Shown here piece after piece: positions 34,121-42,807 of a DNA stretch of 44,135 bases. The stretch spans positions 1 to 44,135 of the forward strand of contig CAYWSY010000005.1 of the NCBI GenBank assembly GCA_964461105.1, in the 5' to 3' direction. Position 1 is the stretch's first letter, and every line of letters starts with the position of its first letter. The translations under genes were made by a program, and so were the position numbers. This DNA is from JAGVMG01 sp964461105 (GTDB taxonomy: Bacteria; Chlamydiota; Chlamydiia; Chlamydiales; Rhabdochlamydiaceae). The notes beneath the pieces were generated by a model, which had not been told where the DNA came from, ran no database searches, and saw only the letters and a list, made by a program, of their open reading frames with translations.

Positions 34121-34656
34121 AGGACTCCGCAAGATTGAGTTTGAACGTATCAGACAAAATCTAACAGATCCAAGCTTATCAAGCTACGCGCTCTCCTACA
34201 AAAGGTTCAAAATGAACCAAGGGCAAAGCCGAAGAGGGAGAGTGGAATGAGGAAACGAAGTTGAAGGACAGAAGATAATTTTTTGCGGATTACGCAATAA
34301 GCAAACTGTGTTTGCGCGCGTGTCGTTCCTTACGTTCCTAGAGTCCAGCCGGTAAAATACCACTCGAAAAAATCAAAGTCACATAGGAATGGAAGAACAC
34401 GGAAAAAAAGCACGTGCAGATGATTTTCTTCAGATTGTTTCTTAAAATTATGGTGTGCGTTTAGTGGCATTTTTTTGCTTCTACTTGGGGGTCTAGACAT
34501 TGAATGTTAGATGCACTCATACATCTCGAATGCGGAAAATGTTTGTTGATTAAAAAGATTCATAAGGAATAAAAGGGTTTTAAAATTCAAAAAAAGAATC
34601 TCCGAGCGGGGGTTGTTTCACTGATAAGGGTAACTTTCTGAAAGTTGAGGTTCTTC
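34121..34656. other. Gene-free region with candidate oriT
   Basis: These 536 bp lie between divergent relaxosome genes, the place where Ti-type oriT is found. Visible elements are a hairpin GCAAAC-TGT-GTTTGC (34301-34315) preceded by GCGGATTACGCAATAA and followed by GCGCGCGTGTCG. A Shine-Dalgarno-like GAGG precedes the relaxase GTG. I could not match a known nic consensus, so the assignment rests on position and the hairpin. Confidence 0.4.
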
Positions 34657-37600
34657 GTGGCAATCGGATATGCAAGAGTAGAGTTTGTCCAGCGTTCCAA
34701 TGGTAAATCGGCGTGTGCCAAAGCGGCATATAATTCTCGATCTCGTATCGAGTTTGAGGGGAATTGTGTGATGAGCCCCGAAATCTATGATTGGACGGAT
34801 AAGGAAAAGCCTGCTTTTCATGAAGTTCTATTGCCAAAAGGAGCAAATGAAAAATTCAAGTCTCCTGATGCCCTATGGAATGAAACTGAATTGGCAGAAA
34901 GTCGCATTAACTCTGTTGTTGGCCTTGATCTTTTGTTGGCCCTTCCCGACGATCTGGTCATTTCTTTGGAAGATCGGATTCATCTCGCGAGATCATTCAT
35001 TCAAAAGCATTTTGTCGATAAAGGTTTAGCCGCTCAAATTGATATTCATCATCCAGAGAAGAAAATTCAGATCATGAGAGATAATCGAGAACTTGGCCTT
35101 TTTAAAGGAATGTCAGCGAACATCATTCAAGAAAATCAGTCTTCAATAAAACTTCAGTTGGAGAACGGAAAAATAGCTTCTCTTAATCCAGAAGAATTTA
35201 CTGGATATTCATTTGAGCAAAGTAATTGGCATGCGCATGTATTGATTACGACTCGACGGTTTCAGAAAGATGGGCTTGGTTTAGGGGAAAAAGCCAGAGA
35301 TTTAATGCCACAAATTGCTAAAGGAAAAGTGATTTCTGGTCCAGATTGGGGCAAGCTTTGGACGGATCATCAAAATCAATTTTTTACCGAAAAAGGGGTT
35401 GATTTAAGAGTTGATCTCCCTGGAATTGAGGCTCAGGAGCATTTGGGTCCTTATCGGATGAGGGGACGAGCTTTTGAACTTTTAAAAGAGCATGGAAGGA
35501 TCCTTGAAGTTAACTCGATAAAGGCAAAGGATGTTTCGTGTGTCTTGGATAAAATCACTGAAAGGTTAAGCGTTTTTACAAAAGAAGATGTCGATCGGTT
35601 TTTGCATAAACATGTCCCCTCAGAAATGCATAAAAACTTTAAGGATGCTTTTTGGAAACAGGCTGATCTTATTCCCTTGGTTAACAAGGAAACAGGCGAA
35701 TTATTGGGGAAATTTAGTTCTGCGAAGGTTGTGGAAGAAGAAAAGAGGATCCTGCGTCTTTCTGAAGAAATTTATTCAAAGAACGCTCTCAAAGTAAACT
35801 TAAAAGAATCTTCTGAGTTTTCTAAATCCCTAAATGAGGAACAAAGTTCTGCATTTTCAAAGATCCTTGCTGGGTCGCGGTTATCCTGCGTTCATGGATA
35901 TGCTGGAACGGGAAAAAGTCATCTTCTTGTCGCTTTAAAAAATGCTTATGAAAATTCTGGATACGAGGTGCGCGCTTTTGGTCCAGATAGTGCAACAGCT
36001 GATGTTTTACAAGGAAAGGGTTTTAATACAGCCGAAAACGTTTATCGATTTTTATTTTCTCTTCATAACTCGAAAAGGACGGTCTCTAAAGGAAAGGAGG
36101 TATGGATTCTCGATGAAGCTGGTAAACTCGGAAACCGCCCGCTTTTAGAGTTTTTGAAGGAAGCTGAAAAAAAGGATGTTCAAGTCGTTTTTTCCGGTGA
36201 CTACGCGCAACTGAACTCAGTTGGTCGTGGAGGAATGTTTAAGGAATTTTGTGAGCGTTACAGCCCTCATGTTTTGCAGAACATTCAAAGGCAGAAACAA
36301 GAACAACAAAGAGAAATCGCAAAGAATTTAGCAGTTGGAGAATTTGGTGTAGCTATAGACAAACTCTCCTCAAATTCGACTCTTCGATGGTCGTCTTCAA
36401 AAAAAGATGCAATTGAACAACTAATTTCTACTTGGGCTGGGGATACTAGGTCAATTCCTCAAACTTCTACTCTGATTATTGCTCATTCGAATGATGAGGT
36501 TCGCATTCTTAATGAGATGGTAAGAATCATCAGAAAACAGCGAGGGGAATTAGCTGAAACAGAATTTTCCTGTGAAACGACCTTGGGAAAGGTCTATTTA
36601 AGTGTTGGAGATACGATTGAGTTTCGAAAAAATGAAAAAACCTTAGGGGTTACGAATGGAATGTCGGGTGTTCTAGTCGAAGCTAGTCCTGATAAATTTG
36701 TTGTTTCGATTCGAGAGGATTCTAAGAAGCCTCAAACCGTTGTTTTCAATCCTCAAGAATATCATGCCTATCAATTAGGATATGCAAGTACGTATTTTCG
36801 CTCTCAAGGAGAAACGTTCAATCGCGCATATGTCTTGCATAGTCCAGCATTGAATAAGAGATTGTTCTATGTTGGGCTAACGAGGCACGTTGATGAGGCG
36901 TATTATTTTGTATCCAAGGACCAGGCTTACTGCCTTGCTGACCTTAAAAGACAGGCGATGAGGGAGGATATTAAAGAAAACACCCTTAATTTTACGACAA
37001 TCCAGGAAGTTGAAAGTCAACAAAAACAACAAAAAAATCGGGATGAGATTCAATCCCTTAAAGAATCTGATTCATTCCTTCTTCGAGTCAAGGGATATGG
37101 GTTGTCTGCCTATGATCTGATGAAAACAAAAGTTCAGTCTATAGGGGAGAACATTCAAGACAGAACTTCTAGCAAAGAATTTTATAACCCAGAAATCTCC
37201 GCTTCAAATGTTAAAGCTTCCGTTACAAAAGTTGCATTGGAACCTGAACTAGCTCTTGAGACAATACTAACCCAAGAAAAAAGCTTGGCTTTATCTTCTC
37301 CTCCTGTGACCTCACGAATTGCTCCGATTTCTCTTCCAGAAGAAATCTTTAAAAATTGCCAACACAAAAAACCTTCCATATGGAAAGCGTTTAGTTCTGA
37401 AAAACAAGCAAGCTTTGAGGCGTACTTTTCTTTTTCGGGCTCAGCGGGGTCTCTAAAGGCAATCGTCGATTTGCATCAGGAGGAATCCCCGCAGAAAATT
37501 GAATCAACTAAATACTTTAAGGCTTGGCAAAAAGCTTGTGGCGATCGGAACTGCGCAGCTAATGAATTGATAAAAACGATACCTGCTCAAGAACTCAGTT

Positions 37601-39201
37601 CCTTTCTTGGGAAAAAAATGGCTGGCTACGTTCTGAATCAAGCATCTCGCCACATTGAATCAGTGGAACGGCGCGAAAATGCTCAAGTTTTTGATGTTGA
37701 GGAGGGTCTTAAAACTCATATAGAACCCTTACTCTACAGGCTATTTCCTGAAGGTCCTACACGGAAAGAAAGAGGAAATTTTCGTTTTGGGGCGAAGGGT
37801 TCGCTCTCAGTCGCACATTCAGGAGATAAGATAGGGCAATTCTACGATTTTGAGCGACAAGAAGGAGGAGGCCCCTTAAAGTTGATTCAAAGAGAATTAG
37901 GCTTGGGCAGTATCGAAACAAAAGAATGGGCAAAGCAATTTCTTGGTGTTGCGCACGAAATCAAAATTCCGAAGGTTTTTTCAAAATCCCTTTCGGGAGC
38001 TTGTAAAGAAAAAGACTCTGATTGGGTCAGTTTGATCCCTGATTCAAATATCCCTGCTCCTCGACTAGAAGAACTTTCCAATCGCAAGCTTCATCATTAC
38101 TTTGAAGAGGTCATGCGACATCCTTACCGGAATGAACATGGTCAGTTGCTCTATTATGTTATACGGCTAAAAGATAGAAGTGATTCTACGAAAAAAATTA
38201 CTCCTCCTTTAAGCTTTGGCTATTGGAAATCCAATCCAGAAAATCCCAGCTGGGAACTTAAAGGATTTCAAGCAGGGAAAAACTTAATTTATAATCTTCA
38301 TCAGCTTTCTGAACATCCACATGCAACTGTTCTCGTTGTTGAAGGAGAAAAGACTGCGGATCGTGCGCGAGATAAATTTCCGGGAGAAGATTTAATTTGT
38401 GTAACTTGGCCTGGTGGTGCTGGTGCTGTTCGTTTGGCTAATTGGGATCCGCTCTCAGGACGGAACATTATAGTCTGGCCGGATAACGATAAAGCTGGTT
38501 TAGAGGCTCAAGAATCGCTTTGTCGTGAGTTGAGAAGGGTTGGAGTAGGGTCTCTCCGTTCCGTCGATGCTAATGCCTTGCAAAAGCATTTCCCAGAGAA
38601 GTGGGATTTGGCAGACCCTCTCCCTGCTAATGTTAAAGAGCGTCTTCTTAAAGAACTGCTGAAGGATGCTCCTCATAAAGCTATCGATCCACAACAGCTT
38701 CTCTATCGCACTTCAGGGAATCAAGAAAAAGCGAGAGCAAACGAAATTCTTTGGCGTGTTGATGAACGGCTACGTTCAGCTCTTGAAGTCAAATACGCTA
38801 ATCAGCCATGGAAAATTAATGAAGAAATTTTATCTGAAGCTGCAAGAATTTTGCTCGAAGTGGAAAAGCCCCCCAAAATTATCAAGGGGATCACTGGAAA
38901 TTCTAATATGGAAAATCACTTGGTTTGGCAGATAGCTATCTTTCGTGCGTATCATGGGAAGGATCCAGCCAATTGGGAAGTTGCTAAGATGAAAAAGGTT
39001 ATTATGGATTTAAAAGTGTCTTTTCCTTCTCAATTAACGAATTTAGAATTAGATAAAGCTTTCTCGAAGGGTTTCGAGCAAGCTTTTTCAAGAAAAGAAC
39101 TCCGGAAGGAACCTGTTCAGGAGTTGTTTTTGAAAACGTCTTTTAATAAGGAAGTTCAAGAAGAATTTAAGCCTTCTCACGTTCGTTCATTTGACATCTG
39201 A
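34657..39201 (+). CDS. Relaxase-helicase-Toprim fusion (MobA/MobL, TraA-like)
   Basis: This protein of about 1514 aa nicks oriT and unwinds the transferred strand. The N-terminal MobA/MobL relaxase has AKAAYNSRSR with Tyr25 as likely nucleophile and the metal-binding WHAHVLITTRRF (His192, His194). The RecD-like helicase follows, with Walker A GYAGTGKSHLL at 414-424, Walker B VWILDEAGKLG at 482-492, VVFSGDYAQLN near 511, and a C-terminal UvrD-like part with QLGYASTYFRSQGET near 705. A primase-type zinc-finger-like segment without cysteines lies near 1042 (FRFGAKGSLSV...YDFERQEGG). The Toprim domain has VLVVEGEKTADRA near 1225 and IIVWPDNDKAG near 1271. I chose GTG at 34657 (GAGG 6 nt upstream) over TTG at 34645. 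A strong terminator follows. Confidence 0.9.
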   Translation: MAIGYARVEFVQRSNGKSACAKAAYNSRSRIEFEGNCVMSPEIYDWTDKEKPAFHEVLLPKGANEKFKSPDALWNETELAESRINSVVGLDLLLALPDDLVISLEDRIHLARSFIQKHFVDKGLAAQIDIHHPEKKIQIMRDNRELGLFKGMSANIIQENQSSIKLQLENGKIASLNPEEFTGYSFEQSNWHAHVLITTRRFQKDGLGLGEKARDLMPQIAKGKVISGPDWGKLWTDHQNQFFTEKGVDLRVDLPGIEAQEHLGPYRMRGRAFELLKEHGRILEVNSIKAKDVSCVLDKITERLSVFTKEDVDRFLHKHVPSEMHKNFKDAFWKQADLIPLVNKETGELLGKFSSAKVVEEEKRILRLSEEIYSKNALKVNLKESSEFSKSLNEEQSSAFSKILAGSRLSCVHGYAGTGKSHLLVALKNAYENSGYEVRAFGPDSATADVLQGKGFNTAENVYRFLFSLHNSKRTVSKGKEVWILDEAGKLGNRPLLEFLKEAEKKDVQVVFSGDYAQLNSVGRGGMFKEFCERYSPHVLQNIQRQKQEQQREIAKNLAVGEFGVAIDKLSSNSTLRWSSSKKDAIEQLISTWAGDTRSIPQTSTLIIAHSNDEVRILNEMVRIIRKQRGELAETEFSCETTLGKVYLSVGDTIEFRKNEKTLGVTNGMSGVLVEASPDKFVVSIREDSKKPQTVVFNPQEYHAYQLGYASTYFRSQGETFNRAYVLHSPALNKRLFYVGLTRHVDEAYYFVSKDQAYCLADLKRQAMREDIKENTLNFTTIQEVESQQKQQKNRDEIQSLKESDSFLLRVKGYGLSAYDLMKTKVQSIGENIQDRTSSKEFYNPEISASNVKASVTKVALEPELALETILTQEKSLALSSPPVTSRIAPISLPEEIFKNCQHKKPSIWKAFSSEKQASFEAYFSFSGSAGSLKAIVDLHQEESPQKIESTKYFKAWQKACGDRNCAANELIKTIPAQELSSFLGKKMAGYVLNQASRHIESVERRENAQVFDVEEGLKTHIEPLLYRLFPEGPTRKERGNFRFGAKGSLSVAHSGDKIGQFYDFERQEGGGPLKLIQRELGLGSIETKEWAKQFLGVAHEIKIPKVFSKSLSGACKEKDSDWVSLIPDSNIPAPRLEELSNRKLHHYFEEVMRHPYRNEHGQLLYYVIRLKDRSDSTKKITPPLSFGYWKSNPENPSWELKGFQAGKNLIYNLHQLSEHPHATVLVVEGEKTADRARDKFPGEDLICVTWPGGAGAVRLANWDPLSGRNIIVWPDNDKAGLEAQESLCRELRRVGVGSLRSVDANALQKHFPEKWDLADPLPANVKERLLKELLKDAPHKAIDPQQLLYRTSGNQEKARANEILWRVDERLRSALEVKYANQPWKINEEILSEAARILLEVEKPPKIIKGITGNSNMENHLVWQIAIFRAYHGKDPANWEVAKMKKVIMDLKVSFPSQLTNLELDKAFSKGFEQAFSRKELRKEPVQELFLKTSFNKEVQEEFKPSHVRSFDI

Positions 39202-39244
39202 GTCATATAAGGAACTGATAGATTTATAGGTTTTGGTTAAAATC

Positions 39245-39278
39245 AAAGCGACGGAAAGATTCTTTCCGTCGCTTTTCT
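39245..39278 (+). terminator. Intrinsic terminator of the relaxase gene
   Basis: A perfect inverted repeat AAAGCGACGGAAAGA (39245-39259) / TCTTTCCGTCGCTTT (39261-39275) followed by TTTCTT. It lies 44 bp after the relaxase stop. The GC-rich stem with T-rich tail is a textbook intrinsic terminator. Confidence 0.88.
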
Positions 39279-39377
39279 TAATTCACTTCTCGCCGAAACA
39301 TCTGATTGAGTTTCTTATCTTGATGTTCTCCGAGGTAATTATTCCGTTTTTCTGTCCTCTTCTGGCAGGAGATACAG

Positions 39378-39821
39378 TTATTCTCCACGCACTAAGCAAA
39401 CCCTGCAATAAAGCGTGGGGTCTTCAGAATAGTACCATCTTCTTCCGCAACTGGGACATTGGTATGGAGCTTCTCCTCGTGTGCGACTTAGAATATAATA
39501 TCCGTTTTTATCCATGAAAAGAGTAGGAAGCGAGATAGCTGAATTGTTATCATAAAGCCATAATTGATTATTTGAAGGATAGATTCTTTCAGATTTCAGA
39601 TATAATTTGCCATTTTCATCATCGTGAGACTGAATAGACTCTGCTTGCTCGGAAAAGATTTGCAAAACAATGGGAAAAGTGTCTAAATGATCAAACCTAT
39701 GTGTGTTGATCTCTTCGTGGGCGCATAGGCTTGTCAGAGAAAGAATAAAAATAATGAAAAAATTAAGAAACGTACAAAATCTCCTTAAGGTGAAAAGTTT
39801 TTTTGGGATGTTACTCCTCAT
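39378..39821 (-). CDS. Exported zinc-ribbon-like protein, unknown
   Basis: This roughly 147-aa protein has a basic N-terminus (MRSNIPKKLFTLRRF), a hydrophobic signal core (CTFLNFFIIFILSLTSLC), then AHEE, so it is probably secreted to the periplasm. The C-terminus carries CPSCGRRWYYSEDPTLYCRVC, two CxxC pairs spaced like a zinc ribbon or rubredoxin-like knuckle. The alternative ATG at 39854 adds 11 residues; neither start has a clear ribosome site. The 5' end overlaps the divergent lipoprotein gene. Function not recognised. Confidence 0.6.
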   Translation of the reverse strand: MRSNIPKKLFTLRRFCTFLNFFIIFILSLTSLCAHEEINTHRFDHLDTFPIVLQIFSEQAESIQSHDDENGKLYLKSERIYPSNNQLWLYDNNSAISLPTLFMDKNGYYILSRTRGEAPYQCPSCGRRWYYSEDPTLYCRVCLVRGE

Positions 39822-40632
39822 TATTTTTTTTTGCAGCACGTTTTTTTCATGCATGAATAACCGTAAAAATTCGCCATTTTACGTCTCTTGTTTGACAAAA
39901 GAAGAAAGAGTGGATCTAGAGCATTTTTTCCAGTATCTTCTCTTCGAAAATTATGGAGCTTTCGTAATATTTGGAAGTAAGCCGCTTTGTGAAATGGATT
40001 TGATTGACACAGAATTTGATTCTTCAGAAGAGAAAATCGAAGAATTGAATTTGTTTCGAGGGTTTCTTGCATGGGAAAAAGTACAAAAAACTTTTAAAAT
40101 GAATCGCTACATTTTGTCAGTTGATTCTTCGCGTGGATCAGGATACCACAGCATTATATTTGCAGATGTCCAAAAAACAGCCATTACGCTCGCTAAATAT
40201 CCTCATTTTTTTCAAAGTTTTTTGGAAACGGACTTTGAACCGCTTCAAATGACATTAGAATTAAGACAACCAACATCAAAAATTCGAGATTATATTTACA
40301 ACTCTAAGGACTATATAGGAAAAGGACTGCTATTTGGATATGGACTGGAAAATTCTTTGTTTTTTAGCTGGTGGAGCAAATACTTACGTCCAGAAAATTT
40401 AACTCCAAGCTCTAAAGAAATTTCAGAGTACCTTAAAGGAGCATATTTCCCATTTTCGACACAGCCTGTTGAACTTCGCACAGGTCGCCTGAATCATTTT
40501 ACGATTCCAGTGTTTAGAGAAATAGCGGATAACTCTGTTGCTGAGACTTATAAAAAAGAAAAAAAGATAATTGAAAAGAGCTATCGAGGACAGGATCTTG
40601 TTGAATACACTTTGCAAAAGCTCGCGAGCTAA
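39754..40632 (+). CDS. Predicted lipoprotein, chlamydia-type hypothetical
   Basis: This roughly 292-aa protein starts MKKLRNVQNLL. A hydrophobic segment GMLLLIIFFCSTFFSC ends in a plausible lipoprotein Cys (FFSC) before MNNRKN. The mature part is soluble, with motifs such as LFGYGLENSLFFSWWSKYL and SSRGSGYHSIIF. I recall similar hypothetical proteins in chlamydiae but cannot name a family. The upstream in-frame start at 39703 would add a non-signal stretch, so ATG at 39754 is preferred. It overlaps the divergent zinc-ribbon gene by about 70 bp at the 5' end. Confidence 0.65.
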   Translation: MKKLRNVQNLLKVKSFFGMLLLIIFFCSTFFSCMNNRKNSPFYVSCLTKEERVDLEHFFQYLLFENYGAFVIFGSKPLCEMDLIDTEFDSSEEKIEELNLFRGFLAWEKVQKTFKMNRYILSVDSSRGSGYHSIIFADVQKTAITLAKYPHFFQSFLETDFEPLQMTLELRQPTSKIRDYIYNSKDYIGKGLLFGYGLENSLFFSWWSKYLRPENLTPSSKEISEYLKGAYFPFSTQPVELRTGRLNHFTIPVFREIADNSVAETYKKEKKIIEKSYRGQDLVEYTLQKLAS

Positions 40633-40730
40633 TAAGCTATAATCTTAATAATTAAAACGTCTTAAAAGTACACTTTCCGCTTAGATATTGGTGTGTTTTT
40701 TCGGTTTCCCCTCCTTGCTCAAATGGGAGA

Positions 40731-40770
40731 AGTGAGTAGCTTAGGTGCTGGATGCATCCGTCTACTCACT
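40731..40770. other. Inverted repeat between convergent genes
   Basis: Arms AGTGAGTAG (40731-40739) and CTACTCACT (40762-40770) enclose 22 nt that contain the perfect palindrome GGATGCATCC (40750-40759). It lies between the convergent lipoprotein and pGP6-like genes. It may be a two-way terminator although T tracts are poor, or a binding site. Confidence 0.4.
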
Positions 40771-40844
40771 CTTGGCGTTCTGATTAAGATCTTAAAGATC
40801 GGAGATTTTTTGTCTGGCGAGGCTAAATTTTGTATCGAATAACA

Positions 40845-41606
40845 CTATATTGATAGGGTCTCATTATTTGTTGCCAGGATTTCATCGATTAAGGATTTAA
40901 GCCTGTGAATTTGTCTTACATTATCTTCAGGTAAATGGTCTTTGCGTCTCAGTAGTTTTTTTAACCCGGATTCAAGAGAATCTAAAAGTGATTTATTGGC
41001 TGTTTTACGTCTACCGTCACTTTCGTTAGTTGGAAAGCGTTCTTGGATTAGCATCATCAGATCATTGGGAGGTGAATCAAAGTGCTTATCGATAATGTCT
41101 ATCTTTGCATCAATATTTACATCTTTAGACGCTAGTAAATAAGCAACTTTTTGGGGAAGCTTTTGGAATTTTATCTTAGCTTCGTGATTTGGTAAACTTG
41201 AATAGAGTTCGTAATAAGCAAGCAGATTATAAGCTGTTCTTCGACTTCCAAAAAACAAATCGATCCATTGAGAGAAAGCTCCATCTCGGTAAGGTTTTAA
41301 GATTATTCTTGCTTGATGGATTCGTTCACCGGTTAAAACAGCCCCTTGTTTGGCAATTGCTTTGATTTCAGCTGTGATTTTTTTAAGTTGGTCTAAATCG
41401 GTTGTTACTTGGTCTTCTGGAAACCTTCCGGGTAAGAAATAGTCAACGAGCAGTTTTTCGATTCCTGTAGATTCTTTATTATCTAAAGGCTGTGGGTTAA
41501 ATACAGAGTTAAAGTTATTGGCTTTAGGGACCATATTGAACTCTTTAGAAGCAGGTAAAGATGATAACTGAAATGCTGGATTGGAAAAAGGTGATTGCTT
41601 GGACAT
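40845..41606 (-). CDS. pGP6-D-like plasmid maintenance protein
   Basis: This 253-aa protein resembles pGP6-D (about 247 aa) of chlamydial virulence plasmids, which follows the ParA-like pGP5-D in the same order. The central part has QARIILKPYRDGAFSQWIDL then FFGSRRTAYNLLAYYELYSS, a helical region of ParB/KorB-like flavour. A basic C-terminal helix follows (SLESGLKKLLRRKDHLPE). The ATG has AGGAG 5 nt upstream and directly abuts the parA stop. It is a likely partner of ParA in partition, possibly the DNA-binding component; that role is inferred from synteny. Confidence 0.75.
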   Translation of the reverse strand: MSKQSPFSNPAFQLSSLPASKEFNMVPKANNFNSVFNPQPLDNKESTGIEKLLVDYFLPGRFPEDQVTTDLDQLKKITAEIKAIAKQGAVLTGERIHQARIILKPYRDGAFSQWIDLFFGSRRTAYNLLAYYELYSSLPNHEAKIKFQKLPQKVAYLLASKDVNIDAKIDIIDKHFDSPPNDLMMLIQERFPTNESDGRRKTANKSLLDSLESGLKKLLRRKDHLPEDNVRQIHRLKSLIDEILATNNETLSI

Positions 41607-42428
41607 TTATACTCCTGCTTTTGTCTGTTCATTTAAAAGTTTTTGGATTGTTTGCGAGGAAGATCCATTTTCAAGTCTTTTTATAAGTTCAGCGGTGACT
41701 AACTTGTAATCTTCAGCTGCTCTACAATCGGGCTCAGTTTCAAAAACTGGTTTTCCTTGTAATACTGCGCGAGAAACTGCAACATCTCTTCTGATTTTTG
41801 ATGAAAAGAGTTTGCCAGGAAAGGAGTTTGTGATTTCCTCGAGAAAAGCTTTGTTAACAGCTCCTCGCTCATCCCAAAAGGAAAAGATGAGGCCTAAGAC
41901 ATCGATTTCATGATATTGTTTAAATGAAGCTAGAAAGTCTTTCAGCCTCCTTAGGGCAAGAACGCTGTATGCTTCGGGAATGGCACAGATAATAGTAGAC
42001 TGGGATGCAAAAAACGCTGACTGTGTAAGCCAACTTAGGGAAGGAGGTGTATCTATAAAGCAGAAATCATAGTCTTCTTCAACTGTTTTTAGAGCTCTAC
42101 GTAGTCGTTCGTGTGCATAAAGATCTGCTCCAACTTGAGGTGTTTTCTCTATGCCATCTAGATAAGCGTTTGCAGGGATAATAGAGAGGTTTTTGATGTG
42201 AGTTTGTTGGATAACGTTGCGGATCGATTCCTCTCCTTGTAAGACAGGGACCATTGTTTTTAAATTGTCTTGTCCTAATCCGAGTCCTGTTGAAAGATTG
42301 GCCTGAGAATCGAAATCGACTAAAAGCACCTTTTTTTTGTGCTTTTTTGCTAAGCAGGCTCCGATATGTAAAGTTGTTGATGTTTTAGCCGTTCCGCCTT
42401 TGAATGAGCAAAATGTGATGGATCTCAT
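41607..42428 (-). CDS. parA: ParA-family partition ATPase (pGP5-D-like)
   Basis: This roughly 273-aa ATPase positions plasmid copies before division. It has the deviant Walker A FKGGTAKTSTTLHIG near 8-22, LLVDFDSQANLSTGLG near 37-52, and FIDTPPSLSWLTQSA near 116-130. The C-terminal part reads VAVSRAVLQGKPVFETEPDC. It is the counterpart of pGP5-D. I chose ATG at 42428 (GAGAGG 4 nt upstream) over TTG at 42440. A 42-bp palindromic site lies about 70 bp upstream, a natural place for an operator or centromere. Confidence 0.92.
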   Translation of the reverse strand: MRSITFCSFKGGTAKTSTTLHIGACLAKKHKKKVLLVDFDSQANLSTGLGLGQDNLKTMVPVLQGEESIRNVIQQTHIKNLSIIPANAYLDGIEKTPQVGADLYAHERLRRALKTVEEDYDFCFIDTPPSLSWLTQSAFFASQSTIICAIPEAYSVLALRRLKDFLASFKQYHEIDVLGLIFSFWDERGAVNKAFLEEITNSFPGKLFSSKIRRDVAVSRAVLQGKPVFETEPDCRAAEDYKLVTAELIKRLENGSSSQTIQKLLNEQTKAGV

Positions 42429-42497
42429 CTGACCTCTCAATTTTTAATGAAACTTTCTTATAACTGTTTTGCGTTTGCTCGTCAATAATTGAGGTTG

Positions 42498-42539
42498 AAA
42501 CTGCAACGGTTGCAGCTTTCTGTGCAACCGTTGCAGTTT
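42498..42539. promoter_or_regulatory. Palindromic operator/parS-like site upstream of parA
   Basis: Perfect 17-bp arms AAACTGCAACGGTTGCA (42498-42514) and TGCAACCGTTGCAGTTT (42523-42539) are separated by GCTTTCTG. Each arm itself contains the near-palindrome TGCAAC-G/C-GTTGCA, and the two centres are 21 bp apart, two helical turns. It closely resembles the palindrome in traU (19998-20059). Probable binding site of the partition proteins, serving as operator and/or centromere. Confidence 0.7.
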
Positions 42540-42717
42540 ATGGAAGAATGGACGTGTTTAGTTCAAAGGAATTAGAAGAGCCTGAAATTTAGTAAATTGC
42601 TCTTACATTTGGATTAATTCATTAAAAAGGTGCAAATAAAAGTTGTGTGTGGTGATCTTTAAGGGGAATACGACTATCCTACTATTTAAAAACTTTGATT
42701 TTTGAAGCGTGTTCCAT

Positions 42718-42781
42718 AGATTTGAAAGTCGCTTCGCAGGACTTACTTGAATAAGTAGGCCAAAAAACGACTTTCAAATCT
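42718..42781. repeat. 64-bp structured inverted repeat
   Basis: Perfect 14-bp arms AGATTTGAAAGTCG (42718-42731) and CGACTTTCAAATCT (42768-42781). Between them lies a second, inner inverted repeat, ACTTACTTGAATAAGTAGG. It starts 27 bp beyond the stop codon of the last minus-strand gene and could end its transcript, though without a clean T tract. A small mobile palindrome is the alternative. Confidence 0.6.
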
Positions 42782-42807
42782 GGGAAAAAAGCTCAAAAAG
42801 TATGTTT

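Noticed and set aside
39703..39753. N-terminal extension of the lipoprotein gene
   Set aside because: Starting at 39703 would put a non-signal stretch before the basic MKKLRN lead. ATG 39754 gives a normal lipoprotein signal.
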